Of a stretch of DNA of 64,000 nt, positions 1 to 7,805 are shown one piece after another (positions within the stretch are counted from its first letter, which is position 1; every line of letters begins with the position of its first letter). A program made the position numbers and the translations under genes. The DNA comes from an uncultured Flaviramulus sp. (GTDB lineage: Bacteria > Bacteroidota > Bacteroidia > Flavobacteriales > Flavobacteriaceae): assembly GCA_947501105.1 (NCBI GenBank), contig CANMUP010000002.1, positions 620,001 through 684,000 on the forward strand, written 5' to 3'. A model generated the notes under the pieces. It made no database searches. It saw only the letters and a program-made list of their open reading frames with translations, and was not told where the DNA came from.

Positions 1-706
1 TGGAAACCCAGGTTATCAGTTTGATGATGAGTTTCATCCTGATTTAAAGCATGATAGTCCAGGAGTGTTATCTATGGCAAACGCTGGCCCAGGAACTAAC
101 GGAAGCCAGTTTTTTATAACTCATATAGAGACTTCTTGGTTAGATAATAAGCATACTGTTTTTGGCAAAGTAGAACAAGGTCAGGAAGTAGTTGATGCCA
201 TTGCTCAAGGTGATCAAATTGAAAGTTTAGAAATTGTTAGAGTTGGTGCTGATGCCGAATCTTATAATGCTGTTGAAGCGTTTAGAACATTTGAAGGTTC
301 GCGTGAAAAAAGATTAGCAGAAGCTAAAGCCTTAGCTGATGTTGAGTTAGATAAAATAGCTGCAGGTTTTAATAAAACTGATAGCGGTTTGCGTTACCAA
401 ATAATTCAAGAAGGTAACGGGATAAAAGCAGAAAAGGGTAAAACAGTATCTGTACATTATAAAGGACAATTAGCTGATGGAACGGTTTTCGATTCTTCAT
501 ACAAGCGAAATCAACCTCTAGAATTCCCAGTAGGAGTAGGGCAAGTTATTCCTGGTTGGGACGAAGGTATTTGTTTATTAAACGTAGGTGATAAAGCACG
601 TTTAGTAATACCTAGCGATTTAGGATACGGAAGTAGCGGAGCTGGAGGTGTAATTCCACCAGATGCTACTTTAATTTTTGATGTAGAGTTGATGGATGTA
701 AAATAA
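1..706 (+). CDS. Cyclophilin-FKBP fusion peptidyl-prolyl isomerase (5' end missing)
   Basis: The reading frame is open from the first bases of the window (codons in phase with base 2), so the gene starts upstream; the first ATG in view at 65 is internal. The N-terminal part is the second half of a cyclophilin domain, with the signature [12 protein letters not shown] near base 90 followed by a conserved [11 protein letters not shown] stretch. After a charged linker comes a complete FKBP domain from about base 390, with [16 protein letters not shown], a GWDEGI segment and [16 protein letters not shown]. Both families catalyse cis-trans isomerisation of proline peptide bonds, so this is a dual-domain folding enzyme. 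The N-terminus is not visible, so I cannot say whether it is secreted. A terminator follows 25 bases after the stop codon. Confidence 0.93.
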   Translation, partial: GNPGYQFDDEFHPDLKHDSPGVLSMANAGPGTNGSQFFITHIETSWLDNKHTVFGKVEQGQEVVDAIAQGDQIESLEIVRVGADAESYNAVEAFRTFEGSREKRLAEAKALADVELDKIAAGFNKTDSGLRYQIIQEGNGIKAEKGKTVSVHYKGQLADGTVFDSSYKRNQPLEFPVGVGQVIPGWDEGICLLNVGDKARLVIPSDLGYGSSGAGGVIPPDATLIFDVELMDVK

Positions 707-730
707 AAAAACATTCTTTTTAATATTATA

Positions 731-756
731 AGCACTCCTTTTGGAGTGCTTTTTTT
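731..756 (+). terminator. Rho-independent terminator after the PPIase gene
   Basis: Perfect 8-bp stem AGCACTCC / GGAGTGCT (731-738 and 743-750) with a TTTT loop, followed by a run of T residues. It sits just downstream of the PPIase stop and upstream of the next start. Confidence 0.85.
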
Positions 757-766
757 ATATTTATAC

Positions 767-1312
767 ATGACAAATTTAGAACTACAAAACCTAAAATATC
801 CAATAGGTAAATTTGATTGTCCAAATAATATTTCAAAAGAACATATTGAAAGCTGGATTTCAATTTTAGAACAATTTCCAATTCGTTTGGAAGGATTGGT
901 TAAACATCTTAATAAAGAAGAATTAGACACGCAGTATAGACCCAATGGCTGGACAATTAGGCAAGTTGTTCATCATATTTCTGACAGTCATCATCATAGC
1001 TACACACGTTTTAAATGGGCATTAACTGAGGATAAACCAATGATTAAGGCATATCACGAAGATCGTTGGGCAGAACTTATAGATACCAAACTGGCACCAA
1101 TTCAAATGTCTATTGAGCACATTAAAGCCATTCATTATAAATTAGTTTACCTCTTAAAAAAGCTATCTGATGACGAATTGAATAAAAGTTTTATTCACCC
1201 AGAAACAAAAAATGAGGTTTTATTAAAAGAAAACATAGGTATTTATGCGTGGCATAGTAACCACCATTATGCACACATTGAAAATTTATTAAAAAGAAAT
1301 AATTGGATTTGA
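767..1312 (+). CDS. YfiT/BstA-type DinB-superfamily putative metal-dependent hydrolase
   Basis: About 181 residues. The sequence has the marks of the YfiT/BstA branch of the DinB fold: a PIGKF start region, RPNGWTIRQVVHHISDSHHHSY with the first metal-binding histidine, RFKWALTED, and a final WHSNHHYAHI with the other histidines. The family binds a divalent metal in a four-helix bundle; members are annotated as metal-dependent hydrolases or thiol S-transferases, and the substrate here is unknown. The frame stays open back to 746, but a start there would fall inside the upstream terminator, so I use the ATG at 767. The next gene starts 7 bases downstream, suggesting co-transcription. Confidence 0.85.
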   Translation: MTNLELQNLKYPIGKFDCPNNISKEHIESWISILEQFPIRLEGLVKHLNKEELDTQYRPNGWTIRQVVHHISDSHHHSYTRFKWALTEDKPMIKAYHEDRWAELIDTKLAPIQMSIEHIKAIHYKLVYLLKKLSDDELNKSFIHPETKNEVLLKENIGIYAWHSNHHYAHIENLLKRNNWI

Positions 1313-1319
1313 TTTTTTT

Positions 1320-1802
1320 ATGATTAGACTATTTCACATAAAAGATATCAAATCACTTTTAGATATTTATAATTATTATGTGCTAAATACTATTGTGACT
1401 TTTGATATAGAACCTTTATCACTGGAAACCTTTACCGAAAAAGTAAATCATATTAATACTGAATATCCTTTTATTGTTTTTGAAGAAAATGGCGATATTT
1501 TAGGTTATGCCTACGGAAGCAAATGGCGACCAAAACCAGCTTATAAACATACCGTTGAGTCTACAGTATATGTAAAACATGGAGAACATGGTAAACAAAT
1601 TGGTTCAAAACTTTACACTGAGTTACTTAGCTTATTAAAAAAGGAAAATTATCATGTGGTTTTAGGCGGATTAACTTTACCAAACGAAGCCAGCGTTAAG
1701 CTTCATGAGAAATTTGGCTTTAAGCAAGTAGCACATTTTAAAGAAGTAGGGAAAAAGTTTGATAAATGGCTTGATGTGGGCTTTTGGCAATTAAATTTTT
1801 AA
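1320..1802 (+). CDS. GNAT family N-acetyltransferase, phosphinothricin acetyltransferase-like
   Basis: A 160-residue single-domain GNAT protein. It resembles the Pat/YwnH branch: STVYVKHGEHGKQIGSKLYTELL forms the acetyl-CoA pyrophosphate loop (roughly residues 81-103, a variant of Q/RxxGxG/A), followed by LGGLTLPNEASVKLHEKFGF and a conserved KFDKWLDVGFWQ tail. Relatives acetylate amino groups of phosphinothricin, methionine sulfone or small amino acids; the substrate cannot be read from sequence. It follows the YfiT-like gene by 7 bases and converges on the thioredoxin-like gene with only 3 bases between stop codons. Confidence 0.87.
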   Translation: MIRLFHIKDIKSLLDIYNYYVLNTIVTFDIEPLSLETFTEKVNHINTEYPFIVFEENGDILGYAYGSKWRPKPAYKHTVESTVYVKHGEHGKQIGSKLYTELLSLLKKENYHVVLGGLTLPNEASVKLHEKFGFKQVAHFKEVGKKFDKWLDVGFWQLNF

Positions 1803-1805
1803 TTA

Positions 1806-2360
1806 TTATTTCCACTTAATATTACAACCGATACTAGGTTTTTGTGTATGCATATTTCCCTTGTTTTCTAATAAACAATCTAATGCATGTCTTAAATCTT
1901 TTCCAGTAACAGGTAATCCGTTTCCGGGGCGAGAATCGTCTAACTGCCCTCTGTAATTCAATTTTAAATCAGTATCAAAAACATAAATATCAGGTGTGCA
2001 AGCAGCATCATAAGCTTTTGCTATATTTTGAGTTTCATCATATAAATAAGGGAAAGGATAGCTTTCAACTTTAGCATGAACCTTCATCTTATCTGGAGAA
2101 TCTTGCGGATAATTAATAACATCGTTACTAGAAATAGCAATAAAAGAAATGTCCTTTTCCGCGTAAGCGTTTGCTATAGAAACAATTTCCGGGTTTATAT
2201 GAATTACAAACGGGCAATGATTGCAAATAAACATAATTACCGTTGCTTTGTTTCCTTTTAAATTTTGGAGTGATAATACCTTATTAGAAACCGTATCCAA
2301 TAAATTAAAATTTGGAGCAGTGGTTCCTAAAGGAATCATATTTGAAGGTGTTCTTGCCAT
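1806..2360 (-). CDS. Thioredoxin-like redoxin (AhpC/TSA-type) family protein
   Basis: 184 residues of thioredoxin fold. After a strand containing ATVIMFICNHCPFV (about residues 38-51) the CNHC pair occupies the active-site position, as in the AhpC/TSA-related redoxins with a CxxCPFV motif. A FISSND-like strand, YLYDETQNIAKAYDAACTPDIYVFD with the cis-proline region, and a C-terminal LRHALDCLLENK helix follow. It probably acts as a thiol oxidoreductase or peroxidase-like protein. There is no obvious signal peptide, so a cytoplasmic location is likely. It is divergently placed from the csaA-like gene across a 46-base gap that must hold both promoters. Confidence 0.86.
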   Translation of the reverse strand: MARTPSNMIPLGTTAPNFNLLDTVSNKVLSLQNLKGNKATVIMFICNHCPFVIHINPEIVSIANAYAEKDISFIAISSNDVINYPQDSPDKMKVHAKVESYPFPYLYDETQNIAKAYDAACTPDIYVFDTDLKLNYRGQLDDSRPGNGLPVTGKDLRHALDCLLENKGNMHTQKPSIGCNIKWK

Positions 2361-2406
2361 TATTTTTTATTTATTCAAAGTTCGTAATAATTTGTATTTT
2401 TAAAAA

Positions 2407-2742
2407 ATGAACGATGCAATAACTTTTGAAGATTTTACGAAAGTAGATTTACGAATAGGAACCATTATAGAAGTAAATGATTTTCCTGAAGCTAGAAATC
2501 CTGCTTATCAACTTGTTATAGATTTTGGAGATTTGGGAATTAAAAAGTCTTCGGCACAAATAACGACCTTGTACACCAAAGAAGATTTGTTGAGCAGACA
2601 AATTGTGGCCGTTGTAAATTTTCCTAAGAAACAAATCGCAAAATTTATGAGCGAATGTTTAGTTGTAGGCGCTGTTGACGGTAAAGATGTTATTCTTTTA
2701 AATCCAGAAAATAGCGTAAAAAATGGTACGCCAGTTTCTTAG
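2407..2742 (+). CDS. csaA: CsaA-like tRNA-binding protein
   Basis: 111 residues matching the stand-alone tRNA-binding (EMAP-II/OB-fold) family: FTKVDLRIGTIIEVNDFPEARNPAYQL, then DFGDLGIKKSSAQITT, then VAVVNFPKKQIAKFMSECLVVGA, and a C-terminal LLNPENSVKNGTPV. These segments and the length agree with CsaA, a dimer that binds tRNA-like structures and was described in Bacillus as having export-related chaperone activity. It is the first gene of a run with the symporter (3 bases downstream) and the acyltransferase. Confidence 0.92.
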   Translation: MNDAITFEDFTKVDLRIGTIIEVNDFPEARNPAYQLVIDFGDLGIKKSSAQITTLYTKEDLLSRQIVAVVNFPKKQIAKFMSECLVVGAVDGKDVILLNPENSVKNGTPVS

Positions 2743-2745
2743 TCT

Positions 2746-3654
2746 ATGCAACAACTAGACAATGTTCAAATAAATTTTGATACTAACGCACTTTGGGTTT
2801 TAAATGTAGCACTTGCACTGGTTATGTTTGGTGTAGCATTAGGTATTTCGATAAATGATTTTAAAAACTTAATAAAACAACCAAAATTAGTTTTAATCGG
2901 TATTTTATCTCAATTCATTTTATTACCCTTTGTTACATTTCTGTTCATACTTTTAATAAAGCCACAGCCAAGTATTGCTTTAGGAATGATGATGGTTGCC
3001 GCTTGCCCTGGTGGAAATGTTTCGAATTTCATGACAAGCTTAGCAAAAGGAAACACTGCGTTATCGGTGAGTTTAACTGCATTTGCTACTTTTTTGGCAG
3101 TGTTTATGACTCCTTTAAATTTTCAGCTTTACGGAAATTTATATCAACCAACTGCAGAAATTTTAAAAACCATACAATTAGAACCTTTTGAGTTAATAAA
3201 GTTAGTTGTTCTTATACTTGGAATTCCACTAGTTTTAGGGATGCTATTAAGATTTAAAGATGAAAAACTAGCGAACAAATTCTCTAAAGTTTTAAAGCCT
3301 TTATCTATTGTTGTTTTTATCGCCATTGTAATTATTGCATTTTCTAAAAATTTAGAGGTATTTAATAACTATATCCATCATGTATTATTAATAGGCGTCA
3401 GTCACAATATATTAGCAATCACTATTGGTCTTTTAGTCGCTAGAGCCTTTAAATTATCGTTTAAAAATCAAAAAACATTAGCCATAGAAACAGGTATTCA
3501 AAATTCTGGTTTGGGATTGTTGCTCATTTTTACATTTTTTGATGGAATAGGAGGTATGGCAATTTTAGCCGCATTTTGGGGCATTTGGCATATTATTTCT
3601 GGCTTATTATTAGCTTGGTATTGGTCTAATAAAAAAAGACGTTTAGCATATTGA
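2746..3654 (+). CDS. Bile acid:sodium symporter family transporter
   Basis: 302 residues with about nine hydrophobic helices. The region ALGMMMVAACPGGNVSNFMTSLAKGNTALSVSLTAFAT (about residues 77-114) contains the CPGG-SN-T helix break typical of the bile acid:sodium symporter (BASS) family, and a second conserved crossing motif ETGIQNSGLGL lies near residue 250. BASS proteins import small organic anions with sodium; bacterial members often carry pantoate, pyruvate or related acids, and the substrate here cannot be assigned. The stop codon overlaps the TTG start of the following acyltransferase gene (TTGA), a typical sign of translational coupling. Confidence 0.9.
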   Translation: MQQLDNVQINFDTNALWVLNVALALVMFGVALGISINDFKNLIKQPKLVLIGILSQFILLPFVTFLFILLIKPQPSIALGMMMVAACPGGNVSNFMTSLAKGNTALSVSLTAFATFLAVFMTPLNFQLYGNLYQPTAEILKTIQLEPFELIKLVVLILGIPLVLGMLLRFKDEKLANKFSKVLKPLSIVVFIAIVIIAFSKNLEVFNNYIHHVLLIGVSHNILAITIGLLVARAFKLSFKNQKTLAIETGIQNSGLGLLLIFTFFDGIGGMAILAAFWGIWHIISGLLLAWYWSNKKRRLAY

Positions 3655-4682
3655 AATATATCTGGTTATATAGCGTAAGATTGTATTTAAGTATTGGCAT
3701 GTTTTTCTATTTCAAAAAAATAAAAATCCATGGTATTAAAAATGTACCAAAAAACAAACCCGTTTTATTACTGTGTAATCACCAAAATGCTTTATTAGAC
3801 GCGCTATTAATTGCTACTAAGTCTGGTAGGTTTTCTTATTTTTTAACAAGATCTGCAGTTTTTAAAAAGTCTTTAGTAAGCAAAATTTTAAATAGTCTGC
3901 AAATGTTACCAATTTATAGAATTCGTGACGGTTGGAGTAAATTATCTAATAACAATGCCATTTTTGAAACCTGTTCTGAACTTTTAAATAAAGAAGAGGT
4001 AATCGTGATTTTTCCAGAAGGGAGCCATAATTTAAGGCGAACAGTAAGACCTTTGAGTAAAGGCTTTACAAGAATTGTTTTTGATACTTTAAAAAAATAT
4101 CCAAAAACAGATTTGCAATTAATCCCTGTAGGATTAAATTTTGAAAAAGCTGAAAAATGCCCGGATAGTGCTTCAATATTTTTTGGAGAACCAATAGTTG
4201 CCAAAGGGTTTATTTCGGAAAATAGAAATGATGATGTAGTAAAATTGAAAGCAAAAATTCAATCAGAAATTTCTAAGTTAACAACGCATATACCATCAGA
4301 TAATTATGATGAAACCTTAGGGATATTAAATAACTTACATGTTGATTTTTTGAATCCTAAAGCTGTAAATAGGTGTATAGCCAGTGATTTTAAAAACTGT
4401 GAGATTACTCGAAAACCTAAAATAAAAGGAATAAAATTATTTTTTAAAGGCTTATTAATTTTAAATATTTTGTTCCCTTATTTAATTTGGAAATTCAATG
4501 TACAACCAAAAATAGATGAGATTGAGTTTACATCTACTTTTAGGTTTGCTATAGCCATTACTTTAGTTCCGTTTTATCTTTTAGCTATTGTTTTTATAAC
4601 AGTTTCTTTATTCAGTTTTAAAATAGCAGTAATCTATTTAATTTCGATTTTAATAATCTCCCTTTTGGCAGTTAAATTATAG
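3651..4682 (+). CDS. PlsC-domain phospholipid acyltransferase
   Basis: 343 residues. The N-terminal half is a glycerolipid acyltransferase domain: LLLCNHQNALLDALL (His44, Asp50) and VIFPEGSHNLR near residue 121. The His-to-Asp spacing is five residues, not the four of classic PlsC (HX4D), as in the branch that includes yeast Sct1/Gpt2, so glycerol-3-phosphate or lysophosphatidate acylation are both possible. The C-terminal third has two to three membrane helices (about residues 260-343). The start is TTG, overlapping the stop of the symporter gene as TTGA; no ATG occurs before residue 17, and starting there would cut the conserved N-terminus. It converges with the M14 peptidase gene, overlapping by six bases. 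Confidence 0.87.
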   Translation: MKYIWLYSVRLYLSIGMFFYFKKIKIHGIKNVPKNKPVLLLCNHQNALLDALLIATKSGRFSYFLTRSAVFKKSLVSKILNSLQMLPIYRIRDGWSKLSNNNAIFETCSELLNKEEVIVIFPEGSHNLRRTVRPLSKGFTRIVFDTLKKYPKTDLQLIPVGLNFEKAEKCPDSASIFFGEPIVAKGFISENRNDDVVKLKAKIQSEISKLTTHIPSDNYDETLGILNNLHVDFLNPKAVNRCIASDFKNCEITRKPKIKGIKLFFKGLLILNILFPYLIWKFNVQPKIDEIEFTSTFRFAIAITLVPFYLLAIVFITVSLFSFKIAVIYLISILIISLLAVKL

Positions 4683-7184
4683 TTCTTTTCTAAAGAAAAT
4701 AGCATTCATCAAAAGCTTATTTGTGCCATACCAAAAGGCTCTAAAATTTGTGTTGTCTGTAAACGTAACAACTTTACCTTTACCTAATTTTTTTATTTGG
4801 ACAGGAACAGTTTCAGCTAAAACTTTCAAATTTGGTTTAGAAATATATCCACTTAAAAGAGGAGCTTTAGTGTATTGAATTGGGTTATTATAGCTTAACG
4901 AATCTGCTTTAATAAAAATAGTAGTATTTCTAAACAATGCAATTTTATCATTTTTATAGCCAAAATTTATTGGGTGTGATCGGTCCTGTCTTGCTTCAAA
5001 AATAGCACCACCAATCACTTGCGCACCTTTAAAATCACTTTTTTCTTCGAAACTTATATGTTTTGCAGGAACATCAGTTTTTTCAAGATCTAATTTAATA
5101 AACTCTTTCTCTTTAAGCCATTTTGTGGTATTTCTGTACCCAATAATGGTGCCTCCGTTTTTTATCCATGATTTAAGTTTCTTAGTGTTTGGTTCACTTA
5201 AGGATCTCAAACTTGGGATAACAATTGTATTGTATCGGTCCAAATCCGCTTTCCCAATAGTTTTAGTATCTAACTTTGTTACTGCAATATTAAAGCGTGT
5301 ATCAAATAAATGCCAAATTTCTCCTGCATCGTACGATGATATACCATCACCAACTAATAGAGCTATTTCTGGCTTTTCTAAAGTTTTAAAATTCCTGCTA
5401 CCTAAATCTATACCTTCTGTTAAGCCCGTATTTATAGCATCAATTTGTACATGACTTTCTTTGGCTAACTTATTTAAATAGTTATACAAATCTGCGCTAT
5501 TTAATTCTTGATTGTGTACAGGAATCAAAAGCGTACCATAGTCATAATCTTTATTATTCATGCTAAAGCGTTTTAGAGCTACTTTAGTGTGAATGCCTTT
5601 ATTTAATAATTGATTAAGGAGTTTTGGCGAATAATATTCGTGCCATTCCATCAAATATGCATAATTACTCGACCCCGAAACATTTCCTTCTTTTGGTTGT
5701 AAATTGACTATTTGTTCACCTAAATTATTTGTCGAGACATTTTCGGCGTAATCAACATTAAAAGCAAGTTGAAAAGACCATGCAGAAATATCATAAAATA
5801 AACTATCTTGAAACGATGTGCGCTTTTCGAACATAGCATTTATTAAGCGCGTATTCTTTTGATTTTTTGGGACAATGTAACTATATTCTTTTTTGAAATG
5901 TTTTCCGTTTACGGTAAAATCCTGTTTTATTTTATGAAATTTAATTTTATGTCTATTAAGTATTTCGGCTAAATGATAAGTTTTTGATGCATCCTTTTCA
6001 TCACCAAAAACAATAGCTTTAGTTGATTGTTTTGCAGCTTCTTGTCTAGCATTTTTGTAGAAATCATGCTGATACTTTAAAATGTCTTCTCGCATGCTTT
6101 TTGCAGCATTTAAAGTAGATAATATCGTAGTAAATTGATTCCTGATGGTAAACGGAAAAGTTAAAATACCATTGTCACTTTCTTGCATGTGCCCTCTAGA
6201 ACTAGCTTGCTCGAATAAAATACCAATACCACCGTTTATATCTGGAAATGTTGATCCTTTGCCATAGTAAAAATCGTCATAACTTTCTTCGGTATAATAT
6301 AATGAACCAATTTTGTTTAAAGCTTCAGCATGGAATTTGCCAATACTTTTTGTTAATTCTTGATTCATCTTTGGTGTTAAAGGATGTGTTCTTGAAGGAA
6401 TTCCGGGTTGAAAGAAAAAGGTAGAATTGGTTCCCATTTCATGATGATCGGTTAAAATATTTGGTAGCCATTTATGAAATGTTTCAATTCTTGCTCTAGA
6501 TTCTGGTAATTGTACAGGTAACCAATCACGATTCATATCAAACCAATAATGATTAGTTCTTCCACCAGGCCAAACCTCACTATATTCTCTATCGTTTGGA
6601 TCTGGATTTAAGTTTATATTTTTATTAGTATTTGCCCAATAAGCAAAGCGTTGTAATCCATCAGGATTTAAAGAAGGATCAAATAAGATAATAGTATTGT
6701 CTAATAATTCATTTATATAATTACTATCTGCGGCGGCTAAATAGTATGCTGCCAATAAACTTGCATTTGAACCACTAGGCTCGTTACCATGAATTGAAAA
6801 CCCTTGATAAACCACTATTGGCATATCTTTGGTGTCTACAGAGTTGTAATTAGTGGCATCAATATGTTTTTTACGTATAGCATCAATATTTTGATGATTT
6901 TTGGGAGAAGTAATAGTTAGTAATAATAGAGGTCTGTCTTCAAAAGTTTTGCCTCTATTTTCAATTGTTACTCTATCTGATGATTTGGCAAGAGCATACA
7001 TATATTGCACTAGCTTATCGTGCGTAATATGCCAATCACCAACTTGGTGACCTATAATACTTTCTGGAGTTGGAATATTTTGGTTATAACTTATGTCTTT
7101 TGGGAGATAATAGGATAAGTCTATTTTACTTTGAGATGTGGCAAATAGAGATGCCAAAAAACAAATTATAAAAAGTTTGTTCAT
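4677..7184 (-). CDS. Secreted M14 family zinc carboxypeptidase with C-terminal GATase-like domain
   Basis: 835 residues with a signal peptide (MNKLFIICFLASLFATSQS). The M14 catalytic domain covers about residues 50-370: zinc ligands in IHGNEPSG (His132, Glu135), LNPDGLQRF, DMNRDW, DHHEMG (third zinc ligand region) and the catalytic glutamate in LFEQASSRG. The remainder includes a flavodoxin/glutamine-amidotransferase-like segment (ALLVGDGISSYDAGEIWHL to NTIVIPSLRS, about residues 610-670), as often seen in long Bacteroidota M14 proteins. It probably trims peptides in the periplasm or outside the cell. No type IX sorting domain is visible at the C-terminus. The gene is monocistronic by spacing. 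Confidence 0.9.
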   Translation of the reverse strand: MNKLFIICFLASLFATSQSKIDLSYYLPKDISYNQNIPTPESIIGHQVGDWHITHDKLVQYMYALAKSSDRVTIENRGKTFEDRPLLLLTITSPKNHQNIDAIRKKHIDATNYNSVDTKDMPIVVYQGFSIHGNEPSGSNASLLAAYYLAAADSNYINELLDNTIILFDPSLNPDGLQRFAYWANTNKNINLNPDPNDREYSEVWPGGRTNHYWFDMNRDWLPVQLPESRARIETFHKWLPNILTDHHEMGTNSTFFFQPGIPSRTHPLTPKMNQELTKSIGKFHAEALNKIGSLYYTEESYDDFYYGKGSTFPDINGGIGILFEQASSRGHMQESDNGILTFPFTIRNQFTTILSTLNAAKSMREDILKYQHDFYKNARQEAAKQSTKAIVFGDEKDASKTYHLAEILNRHKIKFHKIKQDFTVNGKHFKKEYSYIVPKNQKNTRLINAMFEKRTSFQDSLFYDISAWSFQLAFNVDYAENVSTNNLGEQIVNLQPKEGNVSGSSNYAYLMEWHEYYSPKLLNQLLNKGIHTKVALKRFSMNNKDYDYGTLLIPVHNQELNSADLYNYLNKLAKESHVQIDAINTGLTEGIDLGSRNFKTLEKPEIALLVGDGISSYDAGEIWHLFDTRFNIAVTKLDTKTIGKADLDRYNTIVIPSLRSLSEPNTKKLKSWIKNGGTIIGYRNTTKWLKEKEFIKLDLEKTDVPAKHISFEEKSDFKGAQVIGGAIFEARQDRSHPINFGYKNDKIALFRNTTIFIKADSLSYNNPIQYTKAPLLSGYISKPNLKVLAETVPVQIKKLGKGKVVTFTDNTNFRAFWYGTNKLLMNAIFFRKEL

Positions 7185-7263
7185 TATGAGTTAGTTAGGT
7201 TATAAATATAAAAAAACCGTTACACTTAGGTATAACGGTTTTTGTTAATTTTAAAAAGACTCT

Positions 7264-7647
7264 TTATATATCTTCAAAGTCTATATCTGTAAAACTTTCA
7301 GGAGTTTTTAACTCGTCTTCAGTAACTCGTGGTTGATTATTATATTCTTTCTTGAAATCTTTTTGATGACGCTCACTAATAACTTCGTCACCTTTTTCTT
7401 TGATAATATAATCAGTCATTTCAGCTAGAATATCTTTAAATTCAGCAAAGTCTTCTTTGTAAATGTATATTTTATGTTTTTTATAATGATAAGATCCATC
7501 ATCATTAGTAAACTTTTTACTCTCGGTAATAGTAAGATAGTAGTCTTCTGCTTTTGTAGCCCTTACATCAAAAAAATATGTTCTTCTTCCAGCCCTTAGT
7601 ACTTTTGAAAAAATCTCCTCTTTCTCCATCATATCATTGTTATTCAT
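7264..7647 (-). CDS. PUR family DNA/RNA-binding protein (DUF3276)
   Basis: 127 residues. The core EEIFSKVLRAGRRTYFFDVRATKAEDYYLTITESKK followed by a KHKIYIYKEDFAEFKDIL helix region matches the single PUR repeat of the Bacteroidota DUF3276 family, structurally related to Pur-alpha; known members bind single-stranded nucleic acid. The C-terminal 30 residues are acidic and probably flexible. The function in the cell is unknown. Two in-frame Met codons (residues 1, 6 and 7) give alternative starts; I keep the first. It lies downstream of the ABC exporter on the same strand with a 158-base gap in which I see no clear signal. Confidence 0.9.
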   Translation of the reverse strand: MNNNDMMEKEEIFSKVLRAGRRTYFFDVRATKAEDYYLTITESKKFTNDDGSYHYKKHKIYIYKEDFAEFKDILAEMTDYIIKEKGDEVISERHQKDFKKEYNNQPRVTEDELKTPESFTDIDFEDI

Positions 7648-7805
7648 AGTTATTTAGAAATTTGTTGGATTGTATATTATTTGTATCAAAAATCTAAAAA
7701 AATAGCATATTAACCAACAAATATTGAGTTTTCTTTTTAATAAGTAAATATTTGTTGCGTTTAATTGAATAATAAAAAGGTGTATCTATTTAAAATTCAG
7801 GCAGT

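Noticed and set aside
746-766. Start of the YfiT-like gene at 746
   Set aside because: This would begin inside the stem and T run of the upstream terminator; the ATG at 767 agrees with the family start.
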